A stretch of 64,000 bases of DNA from DATAUD01 sp036268455 (GCA_036268455.1 DATAUD010000010.1:62001-126000), one strand, 5' to 3'. Positions 1 to 7,981 are shown, numbered from the stretch's first letter. The notes: generated from the sequence alone by a model not told the origin. Numbers and translations are program-made.

Positions 1-1993
1 CGATCTCGGTGAGAGTCGCGCCGGAATGTTTGATGACGTTCGTGAGGGCTTCCTGGGCGATGCGCAGGAGGTTTTCCTCGACGATTTCGGGCAGCGGCCT
101 GACTCTGCCCTGGGCCTTCATTTCCACCTGAAGGCTGGAGCCGCCAGTGATCTGCTTGCTGCTCATCATGACAGCGCCGGGCAGATCAAATTGTTCCAGC
201 GCGCGACACCGCAAGTTCCAAACGGAGCGGTGGACTTCGGTCTGGCTCTCGCCGACGAGCGTGCGCGCCAATTCGAGGTGGCGGTGGGCGTTGGAGGGCT
301 CTTTCTCGAAGAGTTTTGCGGCTGTGTCCAATTGCAAGGCGACGCCGGTGAGGGCTTGCTCCAAGGTATCGTGAAGTTCCTGTGCGAGGCGCGTTCTTTC
401 GGCGAGGGTGGCTTTGGATTGAAGCTCCAGTTCCTTGCGGGCGGTGATTTGAAGTTTGAGTTGGGCGGTCCGCTCCTTGACGCGCTCTTCAAGCTGGTCG
501 TGGGCCTGGCGCAATTCGAGCCGGGCCTTTTCTTTTTCACGAACCAAAACTCTCAACGCGGCGTTCTTTTTGGAAATAATAATCGTCCAACTCACGGCGA
601 CGAGGGAGACCACCAGCAAGATGCTCAAGCCGACCAAAAGGCGTTGCGGGGTCAGCCAGGTTGGTTTTTCGAGGACTTTGACGTCGCCGGCGCCGGGCAG
701 GAGGATTTGGAACGATTTGGTTTTGCCGGCATCGCCGCTTTCCGTAAAACAAACGCCGTTGACTTCGATGGCGCTGCCGATGGGAAGAGCGGCCAACTGC
801 TGGCTTGCTTCGAGTCCTTCGGATTCGGCGGCGAATGTGAAACCGTCGCTTTGGACCGTCAAAACCGTTCTAAGACGGCTCGGCTTCTTTTCATTTTCAG
901 GCTGGCCGTCCTGCCGGACAACGCAATCGAGAAGTTTGCCTTTCAAGGCGACCAATCCGGCGTGATCCACACCGTCGAGCGCTTCCCGCATCGTTACGAC
1001 TTTCGGAGCGAGAACGGGCAGGGAGGCGGACGACTTGCGCAGAACGGCGTCTTGCAGCACCGGAAGGAAATTATCAAAATCAGCGAAGCCGACGGCTTCC
1101 ACGACATCGCCGACGGAAAGGCCGCCGACTTGGCGGGTTCGCACGTGCAAACCGCCTGATTTGTCCTGGAGAAACAGGTCTTCCCCTGGTCTTACACAAG
1201 TGACGCGGCCGAGCACATGGACACGCTGGCCGGGTCTTCTGTCTTTCTGGTAGCGCGCAATGCTGTAGAGAGGCACCAACGGTCCGGCAAACGGATCGAC
1301 TGACTCCCGGGACTCCACCACAAAATCCGAATCAAGCGGCATAAATAGATTCAGCGCAATGAATCGCTTTAGCATTGGGTAGTAGGAGGCCGCTGCCGTT
1401 CCTCTAAGGCGGACGGTGGCGCCGATCAGGCTTTCGGGATCGGTGCCGGGGGGAATATGCGGGAAGGCGTGAAAGCGATAACCGGCGGAGGCAATGACCA
1501 AATCGAAGTTCGAGCCGGTGTCGGTTATTTTCGCGGCGCGTACGATGCCCGAAATCTCAATGCGCTGGCTGTCCGCGCTGCCGGACATGAGGCCTTCAAT
1601 AGGGACGCGCCGGGCTTCGGGCAACGGCGCGGTTCCTACTTTCTTCCAGGTGGGATGGCCGATGATCGGGGCGAATGCGCCGGTGTAGCTGATGCCCGAG
1701 ACTTCGAGGAGGTCGCCTGGCTCTGGCTGCGGAGAGGTGAGGCTCTCGACGAAAATACCTCCGGTTGAATCTTGGACAAAGAATTGCCCCTTCCAATTGG
1801 GTTCGGCGGCGGTGACGACGCCCGTGACAGAAACGGGAAGGTGCTTTGCGGCCTTTCCAGGGGAAAGAGAGAGGATGTCGGCGGCGCTGGTCAGCGGAAG
1901 ATGGGTTTTGCCCGCGAATACGCCGTTGAGGGCGGCAAAAAAGCCCGCAACCGCCAGCGATAGCCAAGCCTTGGAGCCGCGTATCGGAGTCAT
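1..1993 (-). CDS. Exported-domain sensor histidine kinase (HisKA_3/NarL-partner type), partial at left edge
   Basis: The protein would pass a phosphate from its own histidine to a response regulator not present in the window. Reading the minus strand from the ATG at 1993 gives about 664 codons open to position 1. It starts with a signal-like segment (LSLAVAGFFAALNGVFA). About 420 residues follow that look like repeated OB/nucleic-acid-binding-like beta modules (FFVQDSTGGIFVES and LFLQDKSGGLHVRT are similar). A membrane segment lies near residues 450-475, then a coiled coil. The H-box AERTRLAQELHDTLEQAL has the phospho-acceptor His at about residue 541. The N-box AQEALTNVIKHSGAT falls at the window edge, so the rest of the ATPase domain is missing. 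The HisKA_3 H-box predicts a LuxR/NarL-type partner. It is divergent from carB. The family call is firm; the sensed signal is unknown. Confidence 0.9.
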   Translation of the reverse strand, partial: MTPIRGSKAWLSLAVAGFFAALNGVFAGKTHLPLTSAADILSLSPGKAAKHLPVSVTGVVTAAEPNWKGQFFVQDSTGGIFVESLTSPQPEPGDLLEVSGISYTGAFAPIIGHPTWKKVGTAPLPEARRVPIEGLMSGSADSQRIEISGIVRAAKITDTGSNFDLVIASAGYRFHAFPHIPPGTDPESLIGATVRLRGTAAASYYPMLKRFIALNLFMPLDSDFVVESRESVDPFAGPLVPLYSIARYQKDRRPGQRVHVLGRVTCVRPGEDLFLQDKSGGLHVRTRQVGGLSVGDVVEAVGFADFDNFLPVLQDAVLRKSSASLPVLAPKVVTMREALDGVDHAGLVALKGKLLDCVVRQDGQPENEKKPSRLRTVLTVQSDGFTFAAESEGLEASQQLAALPIGSAIEVNGVCFTESGDAGKTKSFQILLPGAGDVKVLEKPTWLTPQRLLVGLSILLVVSLVAVSWTIIISKKNAALRVLVREKEKARLELRQAHDQLEERVKERTAQLKLQITARKELELQSKATLAERTRLAQELHDTLEQALTGVALQLDTAAKLFEKEPSNAHRHLELARTLVGESQTEVHRSVWNLRCRALEQFDLPGAVMMSSKQITGGSSLQVEMKAQGRVRPLPEIVEENLLRIAQEALTNVIKHSGATLTEI

Positions 1994-2148
1994 GCTAACA
2001 GTGAACAAATCCACGCGAGGGAAGTCGAGCAGAATCAGGCGAATCCCCCTAAAGAGGGATACGGGCATGGTCCGCCGGATTGCGCGCTTAAATCGAATTC
2101 TGGTTTGCTTCGGATGCCGTTCTAAGATTAACGTTCGCCCGCGATTTT

Positions 2149-3648
2149 ATGCCCAAACGCACAGACATTCATTCGGTCCTGATCATTGGGGCGGGGCCGA
2201 TCATTATCGGCCAAGCCTGCGAGTTTGATTATTCGGGGACGCAGGCCTGCAAAGCCTTGCGCGAAGAAGGTTACCGCATCGTCCTCGTCAATTCCAACCC
2301 GGCGACGATCATGACGGACCCGGAATTCGCCGACCGCACTTACATCGAGCCGATCACGCCGGAATGCGTCGAGAAAATCATCGCGCGGGAAACCGAGGAG
2401 ATGAAACGCTTGGGCGCGAAAGGGAAATTGGTGCTGCTGCCGACTCTGGGGGGACAGACGGCTCTGAACACCGCAATGGCGCTGAATAAGCGGGGGACTT
2501 TGGTGAAGTATGATGTGGAAATGATCGGAGCCAATGCAGAGGCGATTCAGCGCGGAGAGGACCGGCAGATTTTCAAGGAGCTGATGTTGTCGATTGGATT
2601 GGATGTGCCGATCAGCGGCACGGCGCACAATCTCGATGAAGCGCGAGACGTCGCGGAAAAGATCGGGAAGTATCCGCTGATCATCCGGCCCGCTTTCACG
2701 CTTGGGGGGACCGGTGGAGGGATTGCTTACAATCGCGAGGAGTTTGAGGTGATGGCCCGGCGCGGCATTGAGCTATCGCCGGTTTCGGAAATCCTCGTCG
2801 AAGAATCGCTGCTGGGCTGGAAGGAATTCGAGATGGAAGTGATGCGCGATAAAGCCGACAACTGCGTCATCATTTGCTCGATCGAGAATTTTGATCCGAT
2901 GGGGGTGCACACGGGCGATTCGATCACCGTCGCGCCGATTCAGACGCTCTCGGACAAGGAATACCAGATCATGCGCGACGCGAGTTTCGCCGTGATCCGG
3001 GCAGTGGGCGTGGAGACGGGCGGTTCGAACATTCAATTCGCGGTGAATCCGGACAACGGCCGGATGGTCATTATTGAAATGAATCCGCGCGTCTCACGGT
3101 CATCGGCGCTGGCGTCGAAGGCGACTGGGTTTCCGATTGCAAAGATCGCGGCGAAGTTGGCGGTCGGTTATTTGCTGCACGAAATCAAAAACGACATTAC
3201 GCGGGAGACCCCGGCAAGTTTTGAGCCGACGATTGATTATGTGGTCACAAAGATACCGCGTTTCGCGTTCGAGAAATTTCCGCAGGCCGATCCCACTTTG
3301 AACACGCAAATGAAATCCGTCGGCGAGGCGATGGCAATCGGGCGGACGTTCAAGGAATCGTTGCAAAAAGCGCTCCGCTCGCTGGAAATCGGCCGGCACG
3401 GCTTGGGCGGCGATGGGCGGCCGTGGCGAATCGCGGGAGAGGTTTACGGCGACCGGGACATTTTGCCGCGGGAGATAATCAGCCACAAACTGATTTCCCC
3501 GAACGCGGAGCGAATATTTTTCATCCGTCACGCCTTGCGCGCCGGTTTTGGGATCGACGAAATTTTTCGCCTGACAAAAATCGACCGCTGGTTCCTGGCG
3601 CAGCTCAAAGAGATCGTCGATTTCGAGGAAGAGCTGGCTAAGTCGTAG
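2149..3648 (+). CDS. carB: Carbamoyl-phosphate synthase large subunit, N-terminal half only
   Basis: CarB makes carbamoyl phosphate from bicarbonate, ammonia and two ATP for pyrimidine and arginine synthesis. This 499-residue protein is the carboxyphosphate half: GAGPIIIGQACEFDYSG at the N terminus, the ATP-grasp stretch IIRPAFTLGGTGGGIAYN, and the metal/ATP-binding region IIEMNPRVSRSSALASKATG. It then enters the oligomerisation domain (DRWFLAQLKEIVDFEEELA) and stops. Full-length bacterial CarB is about 1070 residues, so the carbamate-phosphate half and allosteric domain are absent. Natural split CarB proteins are known in some bacteria and archaea, but this one ends inside the oligomerisation domain and is followed 9 bp later by the stop of a convergent higA. 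It could be a natural split with the other half elsewhere, or a gene cut by rearrangement. ATG 2149 matches the family N terminus. Confidence 0.9.
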   Translation: MPKRTDIHSVLIIGAGPIIIGQACEFDYSGTQACKALREEGYRIVLVNSNPATIMTDPEFADRTYIEPITPECVEKIIARETEEMKRLGAKGKLVLLPTLGGQTALNTAMALNKRGTLVKYDVEMIGANAEAIQRGEDRQIFKELMLSIGLDVPISGTAHNLDEARDVAEKIGKYPLIIRPAFTLGGTGGGIAYNREEFEVMARRGIELSPVSEILVEESLLGWKEFEMEVMRDKADNCVIICSIENFDPMGVHTGDSITVAPIQTLSDKEYQIMRDASFAVIRAVGVETGGSNIQFAVNPDNGRMVIIEMNPRVSRSSALASKATGFPIAKIAAKLAVGYLLHEIKNDITRETPASFEPTIDYVVTKIPRFAFEKFPQADPTLNTQMKSVGEAMAIGRTFKESLQKALRSLEIGRHGLGGDGRPWRIAGEVYGDRDILPREIISHKLISPNAERIFFIRHALRAGFGIDEIFRLTKIDRWFLAQLKEIVDFEEELAKS

Positions 3649-3657
3649 GGAGGTGGA

Positions 3658-3969
3658 TTAAGCCGCTTGTAGAAGGGCGAGTGGATGAACTTCGCGCTCA
3701 ATCTTTTGCTGGCGCTCATAACGGGCAACGCGCAAGTCGTAATCCGCTTGCAATCCCGTCCACATTTCCGCCGTCGTCCCAAAATATCGGGCCAGCCGCA
3801 ACGCTGTGTCTGCCGTGATGCCGCGCTTTTCCAAAACGATTTCGTTAACGCGGCGCGGCGGGACATTCAGTGCGCGGGCCAGTGCGTTCTGCGACAAGCC
3901 GTGAGGCTTCATAAACTCTTCTCGGAGAATTTCGCCCGGATGAATCGGCGGCAACTTGTTCGTTTTCAT
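3658..3969 (-). CDS. higA: HigA-type antitoxin, copy 1 (chromosomal)
   Basis: HigA antitoxins neutralise HigB and repress their own operon. The protein is 103 residues and begins MKTNKLPPIHPGEILREEF, the usual HigA/VapI opening. An XRE helix-turn-helix follows (LSQNALARALNVPPRRVNEIV) and a C-terminal helix region (ALRLARYFGTTAEMWTGLQ). I used the internal ATG at 3969 because the longer reading upstream overlaps higB in another frame and has no family homology. The gene lies 5 bp after the higB stop, so the pair is one transcript with toxin first, the usual HigBA order. A close paralogue sits at 6866-7177 inside the mobile element. Confidence 0.93.
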   Translation of the reverse strand: MKTNKLPPIHPGEILREEFMKPHGLSQNALARALNVPPRRVNEIVLEKRGITADTALRLARYFGTTAEMWTGLQADYDLRVARYERQQKIEREVHPLALLQAA

Positions 3970-3974
3970 AATCG

Positions 3975-4256
3975 TTAGTGGTAATCCACAATTTCCACGT
4001 CCAGCGCATCTTCGCCTTGCCATCGGAAGCAAAGCCGATATTGGTCATTGATACGGACGCTGTATTGTCCTGTCCGATTCCCCTGTAAAGTTTCCAGCCG
4101 ATTGCCTGGAGGCGCCCGCAAATCATTCAAGCGCCGCGCCTGATTCAGCAACAGCAGTTTTCGACGGGCAACCTGCTGGATGCTGGCAGGCAATCGGCGC
4201 GATGTTTCGTCATTGAACAATCGCTCGGTTTCCCGGCAATCGAAACTCCGTATCAT
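3975..4256 (-). CDS. higB: HigB/RelE-superfamily mRNA interferase toxin, copy 1
   Basis: HigB toxins are ribosome-dependent endoribonucleases that cut mRNA. This 93-residue protein begins MIRSFDCRETERLFND and ends with GQYSVRINDQYRLCFRW and DVEIVDYH, the hallmark C-terminal beta-strands of the family. Length is normal. A strong-looking promoter lies just upstream (4265-4294) and would give a nearly leaderless mRNA. Its twin at 7183-7464 differs at only a handful of positions (for example DCRE versus ACRE, and QGNRTGQYSV versus QGDRIGQYSI). Confidence 0.93.
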   Translation of the reverse strand: MIRSFDCRETERLFNDETSRRLPASIQQVARRKLLLLNQARRLNDLRAPPGNRLETLQGNRTGQYSVRINDQYRLCFRWQGEDALDVEIVDYH

Positions 4257-4264
4257 CCGCCGAC

Positions 4265-4294
4265 ACTATAACGCATTCCGTCATAGAGCGTCAA
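4265..4294 (-). promoter_or_regulatory. Sigma70-like promoter of higBA copy 1
   Basis: On the minus strand TTGACG (4294-4289) and TATAGT (4270-4265) are separated by 18 bp, near the sigma70 consensus. The -10 box ends 8 bp before the higB ATG, so the message would have almost no 5' leader. The same arrangement with the same spacing occurs before copy 2. Confidence 0.7.
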
Positions 4295-4487
4295 CTCCTT
4301 TTGCATCTGACCTTGCAAGATGACAGCGCGTTCGGGAATTGTACCTTTTGGGCAAAGGTTTCGTCGGAACGGGCATTGCCGCTAAAAAATATCTCCTCTA
4401 TTATAATTAAAAGGTCCTAAACATCACACGAGGCGATATCGCGAGCAGAATATCGAACGAAAGAATGGAAAGGGCCTTGGAACAACT

Positions 4488-4967
4488 ATGCCCGTCATTC
4501 AACTTTCAACCTCAATCGCGGCACCGCCGGAACGCGTGTTTGACCTCGCCCGTAGCATTGATGCTCATCAGCAATCAGCCGAGGACACACGAGAACGCGC
4601 GATCGCCGGCGTGACGAGCGGCTTGATCGACATGGGAGACGAAGTGACTTGGGAAGCGCGCCATTTCGGAATCAAGCAACGGCTTACAGTCCGGATCACC
4701 GGATTTGAGCGTCCCTCCAGATTTCAGGATGTTATGGTGTCCGGTGCGTTCAAGAGGATGAAACACGATCACGAGTTCATCGCGCAACTGCCTGGCACGT
4801 TAATGGTTGATCGTTTCGAGTTCGAATCACCCTTCGGGTTTCTCGGTCGGATTGTCGATCAGATTTTTCTTTGCGGCTATATGCGTGGTTTTTTGGTCCG
4901 CCGAAATCAGGTGCTAAAGAACTTGGCGGAATCAGAAGGCTGGAGAAGGTATGTCATTTCTGCTTAA
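4488..4967 (+). CDS. SRPBCC (START/Bet v1-like) ligand-binding protein
   Basis: The protein is 159 residues and begins MPVIQLSTSIAAPPERVFDLARSIDAH, the usual first strand and helix of small SRPBCC proteins. The body (EVTWEARHFGIKQRLTVRITGFERPSRFQD and VDRFEFESPFGFLGRIVDQ) and the C-terminal helix (MRGFLVRRNQVLKNLAE) match the group sometimes annotated as cell-division-inhibitor or polyketide-cyclase-like. No catalytic residues are diagnostic, and the ligand is unknown. It has no signal peptide, so it is likely cytoplasmic. It stands alone between the higBA promoter region and the FGE-like pseudogene. Confidence 0.85.
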   Translation: MPVIQLSTSIAAPPERVFDLARSIDAHQQSAEDTRERAIAGVTSGLIDMGDEVTWEARHFGIKQRLTVRITGFERPSRFQDVMVSGAFKRMKHDHEFIAQLPGTLMVDRFEFESPFGFLGRIVDQIFLCGYMRGFLVRRNQVLKNLAESEGWRRYVISA

Positions 4968-5026
4968 CGCAAATTATTTCGCGCGAACTTCTTCCAACCG
5001 TAGAGACATCGAGAGTTTCGGAGCGG

Positions 5027-5685
5027 CTAAAGTCCTCTCACGCACCTGAATCCATCCTCGCCGAGGCTGAACCTCGCGGGCGGGGCTGGAGTGGAAAGAG
5101 CGCGCGGTTGGCGCACGCCAGACTGCTGGCCGGGGTCGTCCAGTTGCCGCCGCGGACTACCCGGGAGTCTTCGGGTGATGACGCCGGCCCGCGCGGGTCA
5201 ATGCTATTGGCTACATAGTCGTCATTGCCACTCGGGGAAGAGGTGTCAAACCAATCCCAACACCATTCAAAAACATTTCCAGCCATGTCGTACAGCCCAT
5301 AACCGTTCGCCGGGAAGGACCCCACCGGGCTTGTATATGGCTGGCCACCCACCATGCCAACAGAGTTGTAACCGGCGGGTCCAAGATCGTAGCTGGGGGG
5401 TGAATATCCACTGTCGTAATTGGCCAGGCTTTCCGAAATAGTGTCGCCCCACGGGAAACGCAGGCCGCTCAATCCGCCCCGCGCCGCCTTCTCCCACTCC
5501 GCTTCCGTCGGCAATCGATACCCGCTGGCCGACCAATTCGCGGAAACAGCATCCGTATCGCCGTTCGTATAGATCATCGTCAAATTCGCGAGCGCGATGC
5601 TCAAATTGGTTGTTTGCGCCCGAATCGGAAGCGCGCTGGCGAACAACGCCATAACGATAAACAAATGAGTTGGTTTTATTCTCAT
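5027..5685 (-). pseudogene. Decayed formylglycine-generating-enzyme-family (FGE-sulfatase domain) gene
   Basis: The 215-codon reading starts with a signal peptide (THLFIVMALFASALPIRA) and then jumps almost at once to the C-terminal part of the FGE/SUMF1 domain: YRLPTEAEWEKAARGG, FPWGD, YGLYDMAGNVFEWCWDW and SRVVRGGNW. The first half of the domain is missing. The annotated frame stops at 5038. The family's expected last residues, DGFRCVRGL and a stop, appear one frame over and end at 5027, so a single-base indel in roughly the last 30 codons broke the end. The start codon lies 5 bp from the left att repeat, so its upstream region was cut off by the element. A functional short protein is possible but unlikely. 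Confidence 0.75.
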
Positions 5686-5689
5686 ACTG

Positions 5690-5721
5690 GAATTGGTAGC
5701 GCGTACGGGAATCGCACCCGT
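5690..5721. repeat. Left attachment-site repeat (displaced tRNA-Glu 3' end)
   Basis: These 32 bases are identical to 15022-15053 and contain the T-arm, acceptor 3' strand and CCA of the tRNA-Glu gene without its 5' part. This is the expected scar of integration at a tRNA 3' end. The next base differs between the copies (5722 a, 15054 c). Confidence 0.93.
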
Positions 5722-5839
5722 AAATTGTCAAACCTATTTAATATCGTTAAACACCAATATAAATCAATGTTTACAATGGTTTTATTGATGTTTGCCTCAA
5801 AGCCATCGCGACAGACTTTGTAATGACTTGCGGCATCAA

Positions 5840-5860
5840 CAGTGTCGGCAACTGTCGGCA
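5840..5860 (+). promoter_or_regulatory. Candidate integrase arm-binding pair, left
   Basis: CAGTGTCGGCA and CTGTCGGCA lie in tandem, about 120 bp inside the left att repeat. The same pair in the same orientation occurs at 14945-14966 near the right att repeat. Paired repeats flanking the core are typical of tyrosine-integrase arm sites. The function is inferred. Confidence 0.5.
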
Positions 5861-6009
5861 CAATTCTGACGGGTTTTAAACCCGTCAATTCATGCGTATC
5901 CATATCGCTGGACAGTCTGCCACGCGCAAGCCGGACATCCGCAAGCCGAGAGCGTTTCCATCGAATGCCTCATCCGGGTTTACCGTCGCTGGGCGGAACG
6001 TCTTGAGGG

Positions 6010-6060
6010 GGTGGTAACTCTTACCACCATCCCTGCCGCTCACCCCGGCAGGGCTTTTGA
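6010..6060 (+). terminator. Tandem hairpins, terminator-like on the plus strand
   Basis: GGTGGTAA/TTACCACC (6010-6028, 3-base loop) is followed at once by CCCTGCC/GGCAGGG (6031-6053) and then CTTTTGATTT. This looks like an intrinsic terminator for plus-strand transcription entering from the left att side, where the adjoining element genes run on the minus strand. Confidence 0.5.
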
Positions 6061-6158
6061 TTTATAGGCGTCAGGCGCGAGTGAAGGTCATTGGCCGGGA
6101 GAGCGGTGGGAAAGCTTGCCATAGGCCCTAAAGCGCCTCACGGCGGGGCGTTGCCGCA

Positions 6159-6494
6159 TCAAGTCGGCTTCGCCTGATTGGCCGTGCGATACCCCCCTCG
6201 CCAAAGGTGACAGTAAATATCAGTAATGGCGCGGCCCAGGGGCGATTCCAAAATGATGCCCAAGACCTCGGCAACGGCGTCCGGGCAGACTTGCCAATTC
6301 TCCTCAATAGCGGCCAAACGCATCACTTCATCGGACGAAAGCCATTCCCAGCGGTGGAACAGCCTGCAATCGCGGATGGCCTCTTCCGCCGTTGCTATCA
6401 CAGTTTCGTAGGCTTTGAAGTCCTCCAAAAGCACGGCAATGAAATTCGATGGACATGGCTTCTCAATATCCGTCAATTGGGTTTCAGGTGTCAT
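6159..6494 (-). CDS. Hypothetical protein of the mobile element (111 aa)
   Basis: I do not recognise this protein. The 111-residue reading is acidic, rich in Ala and Glu, and has predicted helices (AYETVIATAEEAIRDC, SDEVMRLAAIEENWQVCPDAVAEVLGIILESP). It has no signal peptide or membrane segment. It is the last minus-strand gene before the left att region. The opposite-strand reading over the same bases is shorter and less protein-like. It starts at an ATG just upstream of the decayed reading frame at 6503-6865 and may once have followed that gene in an operon. Confidence 0.55.
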   Translation of the reverse strand: MTPETQLTDIEKPCPSNFIAVLLEDFKAYETVIATAEEAIRDCRLFHRWEWLSSDEVMRLAAIEENWQVCPDAVAEVLGIILESPLGRAITDIYCHLWRGGYRTANQAKPT

Positions 6495-6502
6495 ATATAA
6501 GG

Positions 6503-6865
6503 TTAGAATTTGGTTTTTCCACTTCCGTGACTGTAGTTTTTTTGGGTGTAAGTCCAGCGAACGATTTGCTGCAAATGACGCTCGCTCTTTTTTGCGGCGT
6601 CGACCAATTGAACTTCACCTGGCGAGGCGTAAGCGCCGATATGTTGGAGCGAGTTGACAGAGCCGCACGAGCGTGCGTGCCTTGTCGCCTTTCCCTCGGT
6701 TGCCTTTGCGATGTCTGGCCCAAGCCTTTTCTCGCGCTCAAGGTCTGTGGACGCATCCTTTTCCTGCTTGCTTATTTGCTCGTAGCCCTTTTGCGTCTCA
6801 TCGGCCGCCTTCTTCGTCCGCTCCGCAGCGTCGTTTGCGGCCCTGTCACCGCCAACGGGATATGA
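6503..6865 (-). pseudogene. Start-less coiled-coil reading frame abutting higA copy 2
   Basis: Directly after the higA stop, and in the same frame, the minus strand stays open for 121 codons with no ATG: AANDAAERTKKAADETQKGY is followed by a Lys/Glu-rich helical stretch and then a tail ending SHGSGKTKF. The composition looks like real coding sequence with a coiled coil, but I see no acceptable start codon. One explanation is that the HigBA cassette landed in or next to this gene and removed its 5' end. I do not know the original function. Confidence 0.35.
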
Positions 6866-7177
6866 TTACGCCGCCTGCAGCAGGGCGAGTGGGTGAACCT
6901 CGCGCTCAATCTTCCGCTCCCGGTCATATCGGGCCACGCGCAAATCGTAATCCGCTTGCAATCCCGTCCACATTTCCGGCGTCGTTCCAAAGTAGCGGGC
7001 CAGCCGCAACGCCGTGTCCGCCGTGATGCCGCGCTTCTCCATGACGATTTCGTTAACGCGGCGAGGGGGGACATTCAAGGCGCGGGCCAGCGCGTTCTGT
7101 GACAAGCCATGAGGCTTCATAAACTCCTCGCGGAGAATTTCGCCCGGATGGATCGGCGGCAACTTGTTCGTTTTCAT
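6866..7177 (-). CDS. higA: HigA-type antitoxin, copy 2 (on the mobile element)
   Basis: At 103 residues it is almost the same protein as the chromosomal copy (3658-3969), with changes mainly in the C-terminal third (EIVMEKRG, TTPEMW, YDRERKIER). It has the XRE helix-turn-helix LSQNALARALNVPPRRVNEIV. The start is the ATG at 7177, chosen on the same grounds as copy 1. It follows higB with a 5-bp gap. On a mobile element the pair may stabilise inheritance. Because the host carries a near-identical antitoxin, cross-neutralisation is plausible. Confidence 0.93.
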   Translation of the reverse strand: MKTNKLPPIHPGEILREEFMKPHGLSQNALARALNVPPRRVNEIVMEKRGITADTALRLARYFGTTPEMWTGLQADYDLRVARYDRERKIEREVHPLALLQAA

Positions 7178-7182
7178 AATCG

Positions 7183-7464
7183 TTAGTGGTAATCCACAAT
7201 TTCCACGTCCAGCGCATCTTCGCCTTGCCATCGGAAGCAAAGCCGATATTGGTCATTGATACGGATGCTGTATTGCCCTATCCGGTCCCCTTGTAACGCT
7301 TCCAGCCGGTTGCCCGGAGGCGACCGCAAATCATTCAAGGCCCGCGCCTGATTCAGCAACAGCAGTTTTCGACGGGCAACGCGCTGGATGCTGGCGGGCA
7401 ACCGGCGCGAGGTTTCGTCATTGAACAGCCGCTCGGTTTCCCGGCAGGCGAAACTCCGTATCAT
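7183..7464 (-). CDS. higB: HigB/RelE-superfamily toxin, copy 2
   Basis: This 93-residue twin of the toxin at 3975-4256 begins MIRSFACRETERLFNDETS and keeps the conserved C-terminal GQYSIRINDQYRLCFRW and DVEIVDYH. Similarity to copy 1 extends through the promoter to about 7514, so the duplicated unit is a whole cassette of about 650 bp running from the higA stop to upstream of the promoter. The scattered differences mean the copies are not the product of a very recent duplication. Confidence 0.93.
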   Translation of the reverse strand: MIRSFACRETERLFNDETSRRLPASIQRVARRKLLLLNQARALNDLRSPPGNRLEALQGDRIGQYSIRINDQYRLCFRWQGEDALDVEIVDYH

Positions 7465-7472
7465 CCGTCGCC

Positions 7473-7502
7473 ACTATAACGCATCCCGTCATACCTCGTC
7501 AA
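7473..7502 (-). promoter_or_regulatory. Sigma70-like promoter of higBA copy 2
   Basis: On the minus strand TTGACG (7502-7497), an 18-bp spacer and TATAGT (7478-7473) lie 8 bp before the higB ATG, the same layout as copy 1 at 4265-4294. Confidence 0.7.
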
Positions 7503-7651
7503 CACCTTTTGCATAGGCTTTTGGATAGGCCAAACGCGGCTTGCCAAAGCCGGGAATTCGCCTCGCCGTATCTCACGGTTAAGCCCTGACAGGCGTTTCG
7601 ACGGCGGGCGATGGAAAGACACCAGACGGCAACGGGGCACTCCCAGGGCGA

Positions 7652-7972
7652 TTATTCCGATGGCTTCTCCTGTTTATCCGTTTCCTCGCACAACGCTTGC
7701 GCCAGGGCCGCCCGCAACGCATCGGATGCAACCTCACACGCCTTCCGAATCGACGCGGAAAACTCTATCATTTTCGATTCGTCTGTCAGATGCTTGACCG
7801 CCTCGAAGATGCTTTCGGCCATTTGTTTTTCAACGTGGCGCGTGATGGCATGGTTCAAAAGCTGGCCGATCTGGCGCATTTCGGCCAGGTGCGCCTCCCG
7901 CGTGATGTGCAGACCCTCGATGGTCATTCGTTGAATGGCGGAAACGGCGGCTTCCTTTTTGCACTCATTCAA
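7652..7972 (-). CDS. Hypothetical protein of the mobile element (106 aa)
   Basis: I do not recognise this gene. The product is helical and charged, with a likely coiled or amphipathic middle (EGLHITREAHLAEMRQIGQL, HVEKQMAESIFEAVKHL) and a C-terminal tail ALCEETDKQEKPSE. It has no membrane segment. It lies 9 bp downstream of the small reading frame at 7982-8164, on the same strand and downstream of the capsid gene. A structural, scaffolding or regulatory role is possible but unsupported. Confidence 0.6.
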   Translation of the reverse strand: MNECKKEAAVSAIQRMTIEGLHITREAHLAEMRQIGQLLNHAITRHVEKQMAESIFEAVKHLTDESKMIEFSASIRKACEVASDALRAALAQALCEETDKQEKPSE

Positions 7973-7981
7973 GGCGCGAAA

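Larger units (their letters stand above)
5722..6158. other. Non-coding left end of the element
   Basis: No convincing gene is seen in these 437 bases. They hold an AT-rich stretch next to the att repeat, two TGTCGGC motifs (5840-5860), a 9-bp inverted repeat with a single central base (5868-5886), an 8-bp inverted repeat (6010-6028) and a terminator-like hairpin (6031-6060). A plus-strand frame ending near 6064 (RVYRRWAERLEGVV) reads somewhat like the tail of a protein but has no clear start and may be a gene remnant. Confidence 0.6.

Noticed and set aside
26..1159. Long plus-strand reading frame of 377 codons
   Set aside because: It is the exact antisense of the histidine kinase, whose minus-strand product has clear H-box and N-box motifs.
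3658..4032. Longer HigA reading starting upstream (124 codons)
   Set aside because: The added residues lie in the end of higB in another frame. The family N terminus begins at the ATG at 3969.
5682..5903. Minus-strand frame of 73 codons ending FPYALPIPV
   Set aside because: It reads through the att repeat and tRNA fragment. Such endings are typical of spurious translation of tRNA genes.
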